Source: Verrucomicrobia bacterium TMED40
GTDB taxonomy: Bacteria; Verrucomicrobiota; Verrucomicrobiia; Opitutales; Seribacteraceae
DNA length: 5,639 bases
Reading direction: 5' to 3'
NCBI GenBank assembly: GCA_002167605.1
Contig: NHCT01000041.1
Location: 15,991-21,629 of the forward strand
Shown here piece after piece: positions 1 to 5,639 of this stretch. Position 1 is the first letter of the stretch. Each line of letters starts with the position of its first letter. Below the pieces are notes generated by a model that saw only the letters and a list, made by a program, of their open reading frames with translations, searched no databases and had not been told where the DNA came from. Position numbers and translations under genes: made by a program.

Positions 1-306
1 TCATTACCCCCTTTGCCTGGATTTGAAAGCACTGAATCCCCGGATCTTCCCGCTTTTCCTGCTGCTGATGTAGACGCGGAGGCAATGCCGCCGCTCCCCG
101 GCTTCCCGGAGGAGCCCGGTTTGGACACAGGTGGTTTACCCCCCTTGCCGGGGTCAACGGATGACGGTGCCGGTTTGCTTCCCTTGCCCGGTATGCCTGA
201 ACTTCCTGCGGATGACTCGGCTGATTTGCCTCCATTGCCCGGATTTCCAGCAGAGGCAACAGATGACTCTCCCGGTCTGCCTCCCTTGCCTGACTTCCCC
301 GAATGA
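1..306 (+). CDS. Acidic proline-rich repeat protein, C-terminal part (5' end outside window)
   Basis: The reading frame is open from the first base and ends at TGA 304-306, so 101 residues of a longer protein are visible; the TTG at 13 is only an internal codon. The whole visible part is low complexity. A core of the form [LM]-P-P-L-P-G-[FSM]-(P) recurs, starting at visible residues 2, 16 (degenerate, LPAFP), 29, 46, 59, 76 and 93, separated by acidic linkers rich in D, E, S, T, G and A. There are about 20 Asp/Glu and no Lys, Arg, His, Cys, Trp, Tyr, Asn, Gln or Ile, giving a net charge near -20. Such a tail should be disordered or form polyproline helices and serve as a spacer or as docking sites for proline-binding domains. 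I recognise no family and the functional domain, if any, lies upstream. The next gene encodes a GYF domain, a possible partner. The coding call rests on the consistent in-frame repeat; confidence in any function is very low. Confidence 0.8.
   Translation, partial: SLPPLPGFESTESPDLPAFPAADVDAEAMPPLPGFPEEPGLDTGGLPPLPGSTDDGAGLLPLPGMPELPADDSADLPPLPGFPAEATDDSPGLPPLPDFPE
4..300 (+). repeat. Seven-copy in-frame LPPLPGF-type repeat, period 13-17 codons
   Basis: Core motifs begin at codons 2, 16, 29, 46, 59, 76 and 93 of the partial frame, with spacings of 14, 13, 17, 13, 17 and 17 codons. Copies 1, 4, 6 and 7 carry LPPLP, copy 3 MPPLP, copy 5 LLPLP, and copy 2 is degenerate (LPAFP). At DNA level the cores share a run like CCNCCNTTGCC but the linkers differ, so the array is conserved as protein rather than as a recent tandem duplication. 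Confidence 0.8.
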
Positions 307-329
307 TATCTCGGTAAGGATTGGGGGTT

Positions 330-356
330 AGGGGAACTGTGATCCCCTTTCTTTTA
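330..356 (+). terminator. Probable Rho-independent terminator after the proline-rich gene
   Basis: AGGGGA (330-335) pairs perfectly with TCCCCT (343-348) around the 7-base loop ACTGTGA, and the stem is followed by a T-rich run TTCTTTTA. It lies 24 bp after the stop codon at 304-306. The stem is short (6 bp) but G+C rich. It suggests the proline-rich gene ends its transcript here and the GYF gene is transcribed separately, although read-through cannot be excluded. Confidence 0.55.
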
Positions 357-462
357 TCTTATTGTATTCATTTGATTTTGGTGCCCTAGATTCTTATTTG
401 TGGAAGTCCTGTAAATCGTTCATTTTTTGAACTTTTCTTTCTTTTATGTTCGAGTCGTTTGC

Positions 463-491
463 TTATTTAAAGTAGACCCAAGATTCATAAT
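463..491 (+). promoter_or_regulatory. Weak candidate promoter for the GYF-domain gene
   Basis: CATAAT at 486-491 matches five of six bases of a sigma-70 type -10 element; 17 bases upstream TTATTT (463-468) is only a poor -35. Transcription would start near 498, leaving a leader of only about six bases before ATG 504, which would fit the absence of any Shine-Dalgarno sequence there. The rest of 307-503 is T-rich and shows no other gene. AT-rich DNA gives such matches easily, so this is weak. Confidence 0.2.
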
Positions 492-503
492 TTTACTTTC
501 TTA

Positions 504-1535
504 ATGAATCTTTATGTATCCAGAGACGGTCAGACTTTCGGCCCTTATTCAAAGGATCAAGCTCGCCAGTTTTTAGAGGCCGGGCAATTGCTAGCAACCG
601 ATCACGCTCTTTTGGAAGGGTCTGCGGAGTGGAGTACCTTGGGCCATCTATTGAATCAAGCTGTTCCCCTTCAAGATCCTCAAGCAACCAGCACCCCAAA
701 ACTAGAGCAGTCAGATGGAACTCAAAATCATGAATCCGCGAACTCCAATCTAAAAGCTACTCCCAAACCGACCGGAAAAAGAACCCAAAAGGTAAAGGGT
801 TTAAATAAGCCTAAAACGATTATCATTCGACCTAAAAAAGGAATTTTCGCCCGGATTTTTTCCACCTTGATGGTTTTTACCTTCTTACTTGTTTTGGCTG
901 TGGGTGGTGCGGTTGGAGCTTATTTTGTAATGCCAAGCCAAGTTGCACCGGTCCTAAAGAAATTTGGAGTGCCGATTGAAGATCTTTTGTCTGGAGTTGC
1001 CAGTCCCTCGACTGATCAAGAGGAGAGTTCCGCTTTAGTGGAACCCAAAAATATGGACGAGATCATAATCAGTGAGGATGCCTTGGAGACCTTACGCTTT
1101 TCCGGAATAAGAATTCAACCCATGGAGAAAGAGAAAGGTCTTCAAATTATAACTTCGCCCGATCCAGACTTAAGCATAAAGGATGAAGACTTGGGTACTC
1201 TTCTCACCCTTTCGAGTCACATCGTTTCCCTTGATCTCACGAATTCAAAGGTTACGGATCAAGGCATTGGATCGATTATGAAATTGGGTAACCTCAAGAA
1301 GCTCATTCTGGAGGGTACCACGGGTATCACCATTAATGGTGCCCGAAGTCTTACGGGTCTCGCAAAACTTGAATACCTCAATTTAATCCGGGTCAAATTG
1401 GACGATTCGTTTGTCGATGTTTTGATTGCCATGACAAACCTGAGAGAGGTCTATCTTTTTGAAACTGGTTTAAGCGAGGAGGCGGTCAATCGATTAAAAA
1501 CCGCTCGCCCCAAAATGTTCGTAAATGCTGGTTAA
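504..1535 (+). CDS. GYF-domain / transmembrane / leucine-rich-repeat protein
   Basis: A 343-residue protein. Residues 2-50 look like a bacterial GYF_2 (DUF4339) domain: LYVSRDGQTFGPYS at the start, an AGQL turn at 26-29 and EGSAEW at 38-43; the usual aromatic at position 3 is Leu. A polar linker (51-83) is followed by a very basic stretch (84-117, 12 Lys/Arg), then one hydrophobic helix at about 118-142. By the positive-inside rule the GYF domain faces the cytoplasm and the C-terminus the periplasm. Residues about 235-330 hold three to four leucine-rich repeats (VSLDLTNSKVTD, LKKLILEGT, LEYLNLIRVKLDD, LREVYLFETGL), ending ARPKMFVNAG, like the LRR tails of planctomycete and verrucomicrobial proteins. 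Function is unknown; a scaffold linking cytoplasmic and periplasmic partners is my inference. ATG 504 is the only reasonable start: an in-frame TAA lies at 468-470 and no other good start codon follows it. No Shine-Dalgarno is visible. The stop overlaps the stop of convergent nth by four bases. Confidence 0.88.
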   Translation: MNLYVSRDGQTFGPYSKDQARQFLEAGQLLATDHALLEGSAEWSTLGHLLNQAVPLQDPQATSTPKLEQSDGTQNHESANSNLKATPKPTGKRTQKVKGLNKPKTIIIRPKKGIFARIFSTLMVFTFLLVLAVGGAVGAYFVMPSQVAPVLKKFGVPIEDLLSGVASPSTDQEESSALVEPKNMDEIIISEDALETLRFSGIRIQPMEKEKGLQIITSPDPDLSIKDEDLGTLLTLSSHIVSLDLTNSKVTDQGIGSIMKLGNLKKLILEGTTGITINGARSLTGLAKLEYLNLIRVKLDDSFVDVLIAMTNLREVYLFETGLSEEAVNRLKTARPKMFVNAG

Positions 1536-2185
1536 GCCTTTTGGGTTTTGATTTTTCTCTTTCGCTCCGGAAAACAGCTTTTGCAAATTATGCACTCCAG
1601 GCCGTGGCAGGCATGAGCGGGGCAATGTTCCCTTGCATAATAGATAATCTGCAAATGCAAAGCGTTCCACCTTTTCTTTGGAAACAAACGCTTGAGATCC
1701 TTTTCGGTTTGAACGACGCTCTTTCCATTGCTCAGCTTCCATCTCTGAGCGAGTCTGTGAATGTGAGTGTCCACCGGAAAGGCCGGATGCCCAAAAGCCT
1801 GTGACATAACCACCGAAGCGGTTTTATGACCCACTCCGGGCAGAGCCTCCAAGGCTTCAAAAGAGGATGGAACTTTGCCACTGTGTTCGGAAATAAGAAT
1901 TTTAGAAAGCTCAGAAATCGCGGATGCCTTACGAGGGGCGAGCCCGCATGGTCGCACGATGGCATTAATGGAATCGACCTCCAGCTTGGCCATCGCGGCG
2001 GGATTGGAAGCGAGGGAAAACAAAGCAGGGGTTACCAGGTTGACTCTGGCATCGGTGCATTGGGCAGACAAGAGTACGGCGATCAGCAAGGTGTATTCAT
2101 CCACATGATCCAAGGGTATGGGGGGAGCTGGGTATAGTTCGTTTAATTGGGCATCAATGAATTGAACGCGCTCTTTTTTGTTCAT
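1532..2185 (-). CDS. nth: Endonuclease III (DNA glycosylase / AP lyase), variant iron-sulphur region
   Basis: 217 residues from ATG 2185, close to the 211 of E. coli Nth. Endonuclease III removes oxidised pyrimidines and cleaves at abasic sites in base excision repair. Diagnostic parts, numbered from this ATG: LLSAQCTD at 38-45, the helix-hairpin-helix LPGVGHKTA at 115-123 with catalytic Lys121, and VDTH at 138-141 with catalytic Asp139. Both catalytic residues are therefore present. The C-terminal iron-sulphur region is unusual: Cys188, 193, 198, 201 and 204 give C-X4-C-X4-C-X2-C-X2-C rather than the canonical C-X6-C-X2-C-X5-C, followed by a basic tail (PERKRKIKTQKA). A TTG at 2186-2188 directly precedes the ATG in frame and would add one residue; ATG is preferred. 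Upstream only weak GAAAG and GAAG runs resemble a ribosome site. It converges on the GYF gene, sharing TTAA 1532-1535 as both stop codons. MutY is less likely given the length and lack of a MutY C-terminal domain. Confidence 0.95.
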   Translation of the reverse strand: MNKKERVQFIDAQLNELYPAPPIPLDHVDEYTLLIAVLLSAQCTDARVNLVTPALFSLASNPAAMAKLEVDSINAIVRPCGLAPRKASAISELSKILISEHSGKVPSSFEALEALPGVGHKTASVVMSQAFGHPAFPVDTHIHRLAQRWKLSNGKSVVQTEKDLKRLFPKKRWNALHLQIIYYAREHCPAHACHGLECIICKSCFPERKRKIKTQKA

Positions 2186-2190
2186 CAACT

Positions 2191-2434
2191 TCAGTCTTTC
2201 TGTTCAAGGTGTACATCTCTGCCTAACGAATTCCAGGAGCAGAGGGAAGGAGGGTATTGGCATGTTGCCGTGATGGTGATTCTTCATTTGGCAATGCCAA
2301 CTCCAATTCTGGTTCTCGGTCTTTGTGGAAAACCAAGGCTCATAATGAACCCAGACCGTTTTTTCAACCGAAGCCCAAAGGCCATTCACGCAGGGAAGTA
2401 ACCCTAAAAAAAGTAAAACCAGATTCCTGTGCAT
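2191..2434 (-). pseudogene. Truncated, frameshifted remnant of a secreted GH71/99-like protein
   Basis: From ATG 2434 the frame encodes a signal-peptide-like start (MHRNLVLLFLGLLPCVNGLWA), then KTVWVHYEPWFSTK and WSWHCQM, and ends at TGA 2204-2206 after 76 residues. From memory, GH71/99-like secreted proteins of Bacteroidota and Verrucomicrobiota begin with HYMPWF...W-[GS]-WHW-M and continue with iASHYYPLxGPYDSxDxDV. In the neighbouring frame, just downstream, the sequence reads ATCQYPPSLCSWNS then LGRDVHLEQKD (about 2191-2268), which resembles that continuation. One frame change between the two halves would join them, and an upstream stop in the second frame places it after the WHCQM codons. 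Everything beyond (the catalytic barrel) is missing: the second frame stops at 2191-2193, five bases before the nth ATG codon. I infer a decayed gene cut off at the nth side. It could instead be a short secreted peptide, or a chance ORF; the family match is remembered, not searched. Confidence 0.5.
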
Positions 2435-2661
2435 GATTGATTCATTGCATCCTATCTTTTGATCCTTTGCGAGCACCTATACTTTCTTAGGTTACCCTGC
2501 CGATAGTATCATGCGGGACAAAACGGCACACCCGAGTCGTGTTTAGGGCAATGCCATGTCACAAATACCTGCTTTACTTCATGGGAATGCCTGTTTTAAA
2601 GGGAATCCTTGGTCGGTTGAGTTACGAATAATTCGGAACGCAACCTGCAACTCAATGAAGC
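2435..2661. other. Non-coding leader between the gene remnant and clpB
   Basis: No convincing gene is seen on either strand. It must hold the clpB promoter and, if the remnant is still expressed, its promoter on the minus strand. I see no CIRCE inverted repeat (TTAGCACTC-N9-GAGTGCTAA) and no good match to a sigma-32 heat-shock promoter (CTTGAA/CCCCAT). The 10-mer GGCAATGCCA at 2547-2556 also occurs inside the remnant at 2290-2299. Confidence 0.5.
2573..2600 (+). promoter_or_regulatory. clpB: Weak sigma-70-type promoter candidate for clpB
   Basis: TTTACT (2573-2578) and TTTAAA (2595-2600) each match four of six consensus bases, with a 16-base spacer, 61 bases before the clpB start. The position and spacing are reasonable but the match is weak. 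Heat-shock control, usual for clpB, is not evident from the sequence. Confidence 0.22.
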
Positions 2662-5259
2662 ATGAACATTGATCCGGAAAAATTCACCGAGCTTGGAATC
2701 TCCGCGATTCAGGAAATGGCGGAAGTAGCCAAACGGAATCGACAGCAGGAAGTCGAGGTTTGGCATCTTCTCTCCGCTCTGTTGGCTCAGGAAAATGGAA
2801 TTGTTCCCGCACTTCTTGAGGAAATGGGAATCGGCAGTGCCCCAGTGCAACTCTCTTTGCAACGTGAACTGAAGAACTTGCCGAAAATTGCGGGTGACAT
2901 AAACACGGCTCGATCCTATGCATCTTCAGCTTTGACGGAGGCGGTGGAAAAGGGGCAGAAAATTTCTAAGGATATGCAGGATGATTATATCAGCACCGAG
3001 CACCTATTACTCGGGTTGGCTGCGGTTGGCAAGCCTGCCACCTTCAAACAATTTTTAAAGAATTTCGAGCTCTCGGAAAAGAAAATCAAGGATACTCTGC
3101 AAAACATGAGAGGGGGACAGAAAGTGACCTCCAAGACGCCGGAAAACTCTTTTCGTGCACTCAAAAAATATGGCATCGACCTTGTCGAACAGGCCAAGTC
3201 GGGCAAGCTGGATCCCGTCATCGGTCGTGATGCGGAGATTCGCCGGGTTATCCGTATCCTCTCCCGAAAGACCAAAAATAATCCGGTTCTCATTGGAGAG
3301 CCGGGAGTTGGAAAGACTGCGATTGTGGAAGGTCTTGCCCAGCGAATCGTTCGCGGGGATGTACCGGAAGGCCTTAAAGACAAGACCATTTTTACCCTGG
3401 AAATGGGTTCCCTTCTGGCCGGTGCGAAATTTCGTGGAGAATTTGAGGAACGGCTCAAGGCGGTTCTTACTGAAGTGAGTAAAGCGGAAGGCAGGATCGT
3501 TCTTTTCATTGACGAGATGCATACCATCGTGGGTGCCGGTAAGGCGGAGGGTGCGATTGATGCGGGCAATATGCTTAAGCCCATGCTCGCTCGAGGTGAA
3601 CTGCACTGCATTGGTGCCACCACTCTCAACGAATACCGTCAGCACATTGAAAAAGACGCCGCATTGGAGCGTCGCTTCCAGACCGTCCTTGTCGACCAGC
3701 CCAATGTACAGGATACCATTTCGATTCTGCGTGGTTTACGAGAGCGCTTTGAAATTCATCACGGGGTCAACATCAGGGACGAAGCCTTAGTGAATGCTGC
3801 GGTCCTTTCCAACCGCTACATTTCGGATCGTTTTCTTCCCGACAAAGCGATTGATCTGGTGGATGAGGCCTGTGCCATGATTCGTACCGAACTGGACAGC
3901 ATGCCCGCGGAACTCGATGAAATTAGTAGGCGTGTGCTGCAACTCGAAATTGAGGAGACCGCCCTTAAGCAGGAGAAAGACAAGTCCAGCAAGGATCGTC
4001 TTGAAAATTTGCGCAAAGAACTCGGTAACGCTCGGGACAAAATGGAAACCATCAAGCGAAGATGGGAAAACGAACGCAAGGGGATCGATGATGTTCGTGT
4101 CTTGCGTGAGCAGATCGAATCCATGCGTGCAGAAATGGAGCGAGCCGAACGGGCTTACGATTTAAACCTGGTGGCGGAGCTGAAGCATGGGAAGCTGCCC
4201 ACCTTAGAAGCAGAATTGGATGCCCTTGAAAAGACAGAGAAAAAAGAAGACTCCATTCTTAAGGAAGAGGTCACATCCGAGGAAATCGCTGATATTGTGG
4301 CTCGCTGGACCGGTGTGCCGGTGACCAAGTTGATCGAAGGAGAACGGGAAAAAATTCTCCGTTTGCAAAGTATTTTGCACGAACGGGTAATCGGGCAAGA
4401 AGAGGCTGTCGATGCTGTGTCCGAAGCCATTATGCGAGCCCGTGCCGGAATCAAGGACCCAAACCGTCCAATCGGCTCCTTTCTTTTTCTGGGTCCAACC
4501 GGAGTCGGTAAGACTGAGTTGGCCAAGACTTTAGCAGAGAGTCTCTTCGACAGTGAGAACAATGTTGTGCGCATCGATATGTCCGAGTACATGGAAAAGC
4601 ACTCAGTTGCCCGATTGATCGGAGCCCCGCCTGGTTATGTCGGATACGAAGAGGGTGGACAGCTTACTGAGGCGGTTCGGAGGAAACCTTACTCCGTCAT
4701 TCTCTTTGACGAAATCGAAAAGGCTCATCCGGATGTCTTTAATGTTCTCTTACAACTCATGGATGACGGCCGCCTAACCGACTCCCAGGGTAGAACGGTC
4801 GACTTTAAGAATGCGGTGGTGATTATGACCTCCAATGTGGGAAGTCGCTATCTTCAGGATAATTTGATCGACAATGAAATTTCCGAGTCAGCCCGTGAAT
4901 CGGTGATGGCGGCCTTACGTGATCATTTTCGCCCTGAATTTTTAAACAGGATTGATGATGTTGTTCTTTTCAAACCACTTTCACTGGAAGAAATTACCGA
5001 GATCGTTGATCTTCTGCTTGCCGGCTTGAACAAACGACTCGAAGACCGGAAGGTCTCCGTCGTCTTCTCCTCCGCTGCTAAGAAATGGATTGGAGAAAAG
5101 GGCTACGATCCGACTTATGGTGCCCGTCCCCTGAAAAGGTTTTTACAAAAGCAGGTTGAGACTCAACTTGCCCGGGCCCTGGTTGCGGGTGAAGTGGAAG
5201 AGGGAAGTGAGGTTGCTTTTTCGGTCAAAGATGACGAACTGGTGATGAAGGTGGGGTGA
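2662..5259 (+). CDS. clpB: ATP-dependent protein disaggregase ClpB (Hsp100)
   Basis: A complete 865-residue ClpB, near the 857 of E. coli. ClpB forms cytoplasmic hexamers that thread aggregated proteins through a central pore, working with DnaK/DnaJ/GrpE. Domains in order: Clp N domain about 1-145; first AAA+ module with Walker A GEPGVGKT (212-219), Walker B LFIDE (281-285) and arginine fingers ALERRF (334-339); coiled-coil middle domain about 408-530, whose length separates ClpB from ClpA and ClpC; second AAA+ module with Walker A GPTGVGKT (611-618), Walker B LFDE (681-684), pore loop [13 protein letters not shown] (655-667) and sensor-2 GARPLKR (820-826). The first pore loop reads GAKFRGEFE, with Phe257 where E. 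coli has Tyr. All catalytic motifs look intact. An in-frame TGA at 2656-2658 lies two codons before the ATG, so the start is fixed. No Shine-Dalgarno is visible. The 3' end overlaps the convergent permease gene by 35 bp. No other chaperone gene is in the window. Confidence 0.98.
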   Translation: MNIDPEKFTELGISAIQEMAEVAKRNRQQEVEVWHLLSALLAQENGIVPALLEEMGIGSAPVQLSLQRELKNLPKIAGDINTARSYASSALTEAVEKGQKISKDMQDDYISTEHLLLGLAAVGKPATFKQFLKNFELSEKKIKDTLQNMRGGQKVTSKTPENSFRALKKYGIDLVEQAKSGKLDPVIGRDAEIRRVIRILSRKTKNNPVLIGEPGVGKTAIVEGLAQRIVRGDVPEGLKDKTIFTLEMGSLLAGAKFRGEFEERLKAVLTEVSKAEGRIVLFIDEMHTIVGAGKAEGAIDAGNMLKPMLARGELHCIGATTLNEYRQHIEKDAALERRFQTVLVDQPNVQDTISILRGLRERFEIHHGVNIRDEALVNAAVLSNRYISDRFLPDKAIDLVDEACAMIRTELDSMPAELDEISRRVLQLEIEETALKQEKDKSSKDRLENLRKELGNARDKMETIKRRWENERKGIDDVRVLREQIESMRAEMERAERAYDLNLVAELKHGKLPTLEAELDALEKTEKKEDSILKEEVTSEEIADIVARWTGVPVTKLIEGEREKILRLQSILHERVIGQEEAVDAVSEAIMRARAGIKDPNRPIGSFLFLGPTGVGKTELAKTLAESLFDSENNVVRIDMSEYMEKHSVARLIGAPPGYVGYEEGGQLTEAVRRKPYSVILFDEIEKAHPDVFNVLLQLMDDGRLTDSQGRTVDFKNAVVIMTSNVGSRYLQDNLIDNEISESARESVMAALRDHFRPEFLNRIDDVVLFKPLSLEEITEIVDLLLAGLNKRLEDRKVSVVFSSAAKKWIGEKGYDPTYGARPLKRFLQKQVETQLARALVAGEVEEGSEVAFSVKDDELVMKVG

Positions 5260-5639
5260 GTAGTTCTTCAACGGATTTATCGATTACTCTTTTGTTAATC
5301 ATTAGGTAAATCACTGCGTAGAATGTGAACCCGCAAAGAGTGATTGCCGATAGTCCCGGATCACTAGCAATGCCTAACTCATCTGCCTTTTCGATGAGAT
5401 AGGATTTGCAGCCCCATGTTACCATCATTGCCCCGATGAGGGTGGCGGAAAAGAGCTTTAGGAACCGACGGAAAAATACCTCAGCGATTTTATTTTTTGA
5501 AAAGCCTAGGAGTAGAAGGTTCCGTGCAGGCTCTGATGCCCGGTTGACCACCAGTCTGAAACTGCTGACAAAGGTGGAAATGGATAGAAGCGAGATGATC
5601 GAACCGATACCAAGCATTCCGACAAAAAGTCCGCTGAGG
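5225..5639 (-). CDS. FtsX/MacB-like permease, C-terminal part (5' end outside window)
   Basis: The frame is open through the right edge of the window, so the ATG at 5617 is probably internal; 137 residues are visible, ending at TGA 5225-5227. Three hydrophobic segments fit transmembrane helices: [33 protein letters not shown] and [18 protein letters not shown]. After the first helix comes a loop reading [24 protein letters not shown], which resembles the E-x-x-x-L-R-x-L-G-[FA]-S-x-x-x-I-x-x-x-F loop of FtsX/LolC/MacB-type ABC permeases, the segment that contacts the ATPase. This suggests an inner-membrane permease subunit of a type VII-like ABC system; its ATPase would be expected further right. 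The hydrophilic tail [20 protein letters not shown] is encoded across the end of clpB. A non-ABC membrane protein remains possible. Substrate is unknown. Confidence 0.6.
   Translation of the reverse strand, partial: LSGLFVGMLGIGSIISLLSISTFVSSFRLVVNRASEPARNLLLLGFSKNKIAEVFFRRFLKLFSATLIGAMMVTWGCKSYLIEKADELGIASDPGLSAITLCGFTFYAVIYLMINKRVIDKSVEELLTPPSSPVRHL

Noticed and set aside
131..331. 66-codon plus-strand frame overlapping the proline-rich repeat
   Set aside because: It is an out-of-frame reading of the repeat (Cys/Pro/Leu rich); the regular LPPLPGF motif is in frame 1 only.
1541..2137. Several plus-strand open frames of 77-103 codons across nth
   Set aside because: They oppose a well supported endonuclease III and show no domain; their lengths are expected by chance.
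2147..2401. 84-codon plus-strand open frame between nth and clpB
   Set aside because: It runs antisense to the start of nth and the glycosidase-like remnant. The minus strand carries the signal peptide and family-like motifs, while this frame has none.
2477..2661. CIRCE or sigma-32 control of clpB
   Set aside because: I searched the leader by eye for the CIRCE inverted repeat and for CTTGAA/CCCCAT boxes and found no convincing match.
3109..3111. Internal ATG of clpB (Met149) as a start for a short ClpB form, as known in E. coli
   Set aside because: The position is equivalent to the E. coli internal start, but no ribosome site precedes it and ATG alone is not evidence.
2985..3645. Two long minus-strand open frames (214 and 196 codons) inside clpB
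   Set aside because: They lie wholly antisense to an intact clpB with every conserved motif, have no recognisable domain, and their composition (Ser/Arg/Pro/Phe rich) is that of complementary frames.
4155..4592. 145-codon minus-strand open frame inside the second half of clpB
   Set aside because: It is Ser/Arg rich and complementary to the middle domain and second Walker A of ClpB; no motif or start signal supports it.
1..5639. CRISPR arrays, tRNA or rRNA genes, insertion sequences, attachment sites
   Set aside because: No regularly spaced direct repeats other than the protein-coding proline-rich array, no tRNA-like cloverleaf, no transposase frame and no terminal inverted repeats were seen.

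Overview
The window reads as a chromosomal segment of a Gram-negative-type bacterium, most likely from the PVC group (Verrucomicrobiota, perhaps Opitutae-like). This is inferred from three things: a bacterial GYF (DUF4339-type) domain joined to a membrane helix and a leucine-rich-repeat tail of a kind I associate with Planctomycetes and Verrucomicrobia, moderate GC content, and weak or absent Shine-Dalgarno sequences before every visible start. No lineage marker such as rRNA is present, so the assignment is tentative.

Layout, left to right. (1) Positions 1-306, plus strand: the 3' end of a gene encoding an extremely acidic, proline-rich repeat tail, followed by a probable intrinsic terminator (330-356). 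(2) Positions 504-1535, plus: a GYF domain, basic linker, single transmembrane helix and leucine-rich-repeat protein. (3) Positions 1532-2185, minus: endonuclease III (nth). It converges on the previous gene, and the two stop codons share a TTAA. (4) Positions 2191-2434, minus: an apparent truncated and frameshifted remnant of a secreted protein resembling GH71/99-like glycosidases. (5) Positions 2435-2661: a non-coding leader with a weak promoter candidate for clpB. (6) Positions 2662-5259, plus: complete clpB, the Hsp100 disaggregase. (7) Positions 5225-5639, minus: the C-terminal part of an FtsX/MacB-like membrane permease, overlapping the clpB 3' end by 35 bp and running off the window.

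The genes do not form one operon. Strands alternate and neighbours converge with very small overlaps. nth (base excision repair) and clpB (protein disaggregation) are ordinary housekeeping genes. The least ordinary part is the left side. A protein tail made of repeated LPPLPGF-type motifs with no basic residue sits directly upstream of a membrane protein with a GYF domain (a fold known to bind proline-rich peptides) and a strongly basic linker. I propose this as a possible ligand-receptor pair, but it is a hypothesis from adjacency and composition only. The other points worth attention are the non-canonical cysteine spacing in the Nth iron-sulphur region and the glycosidase-like gene remnant upstream of nth.
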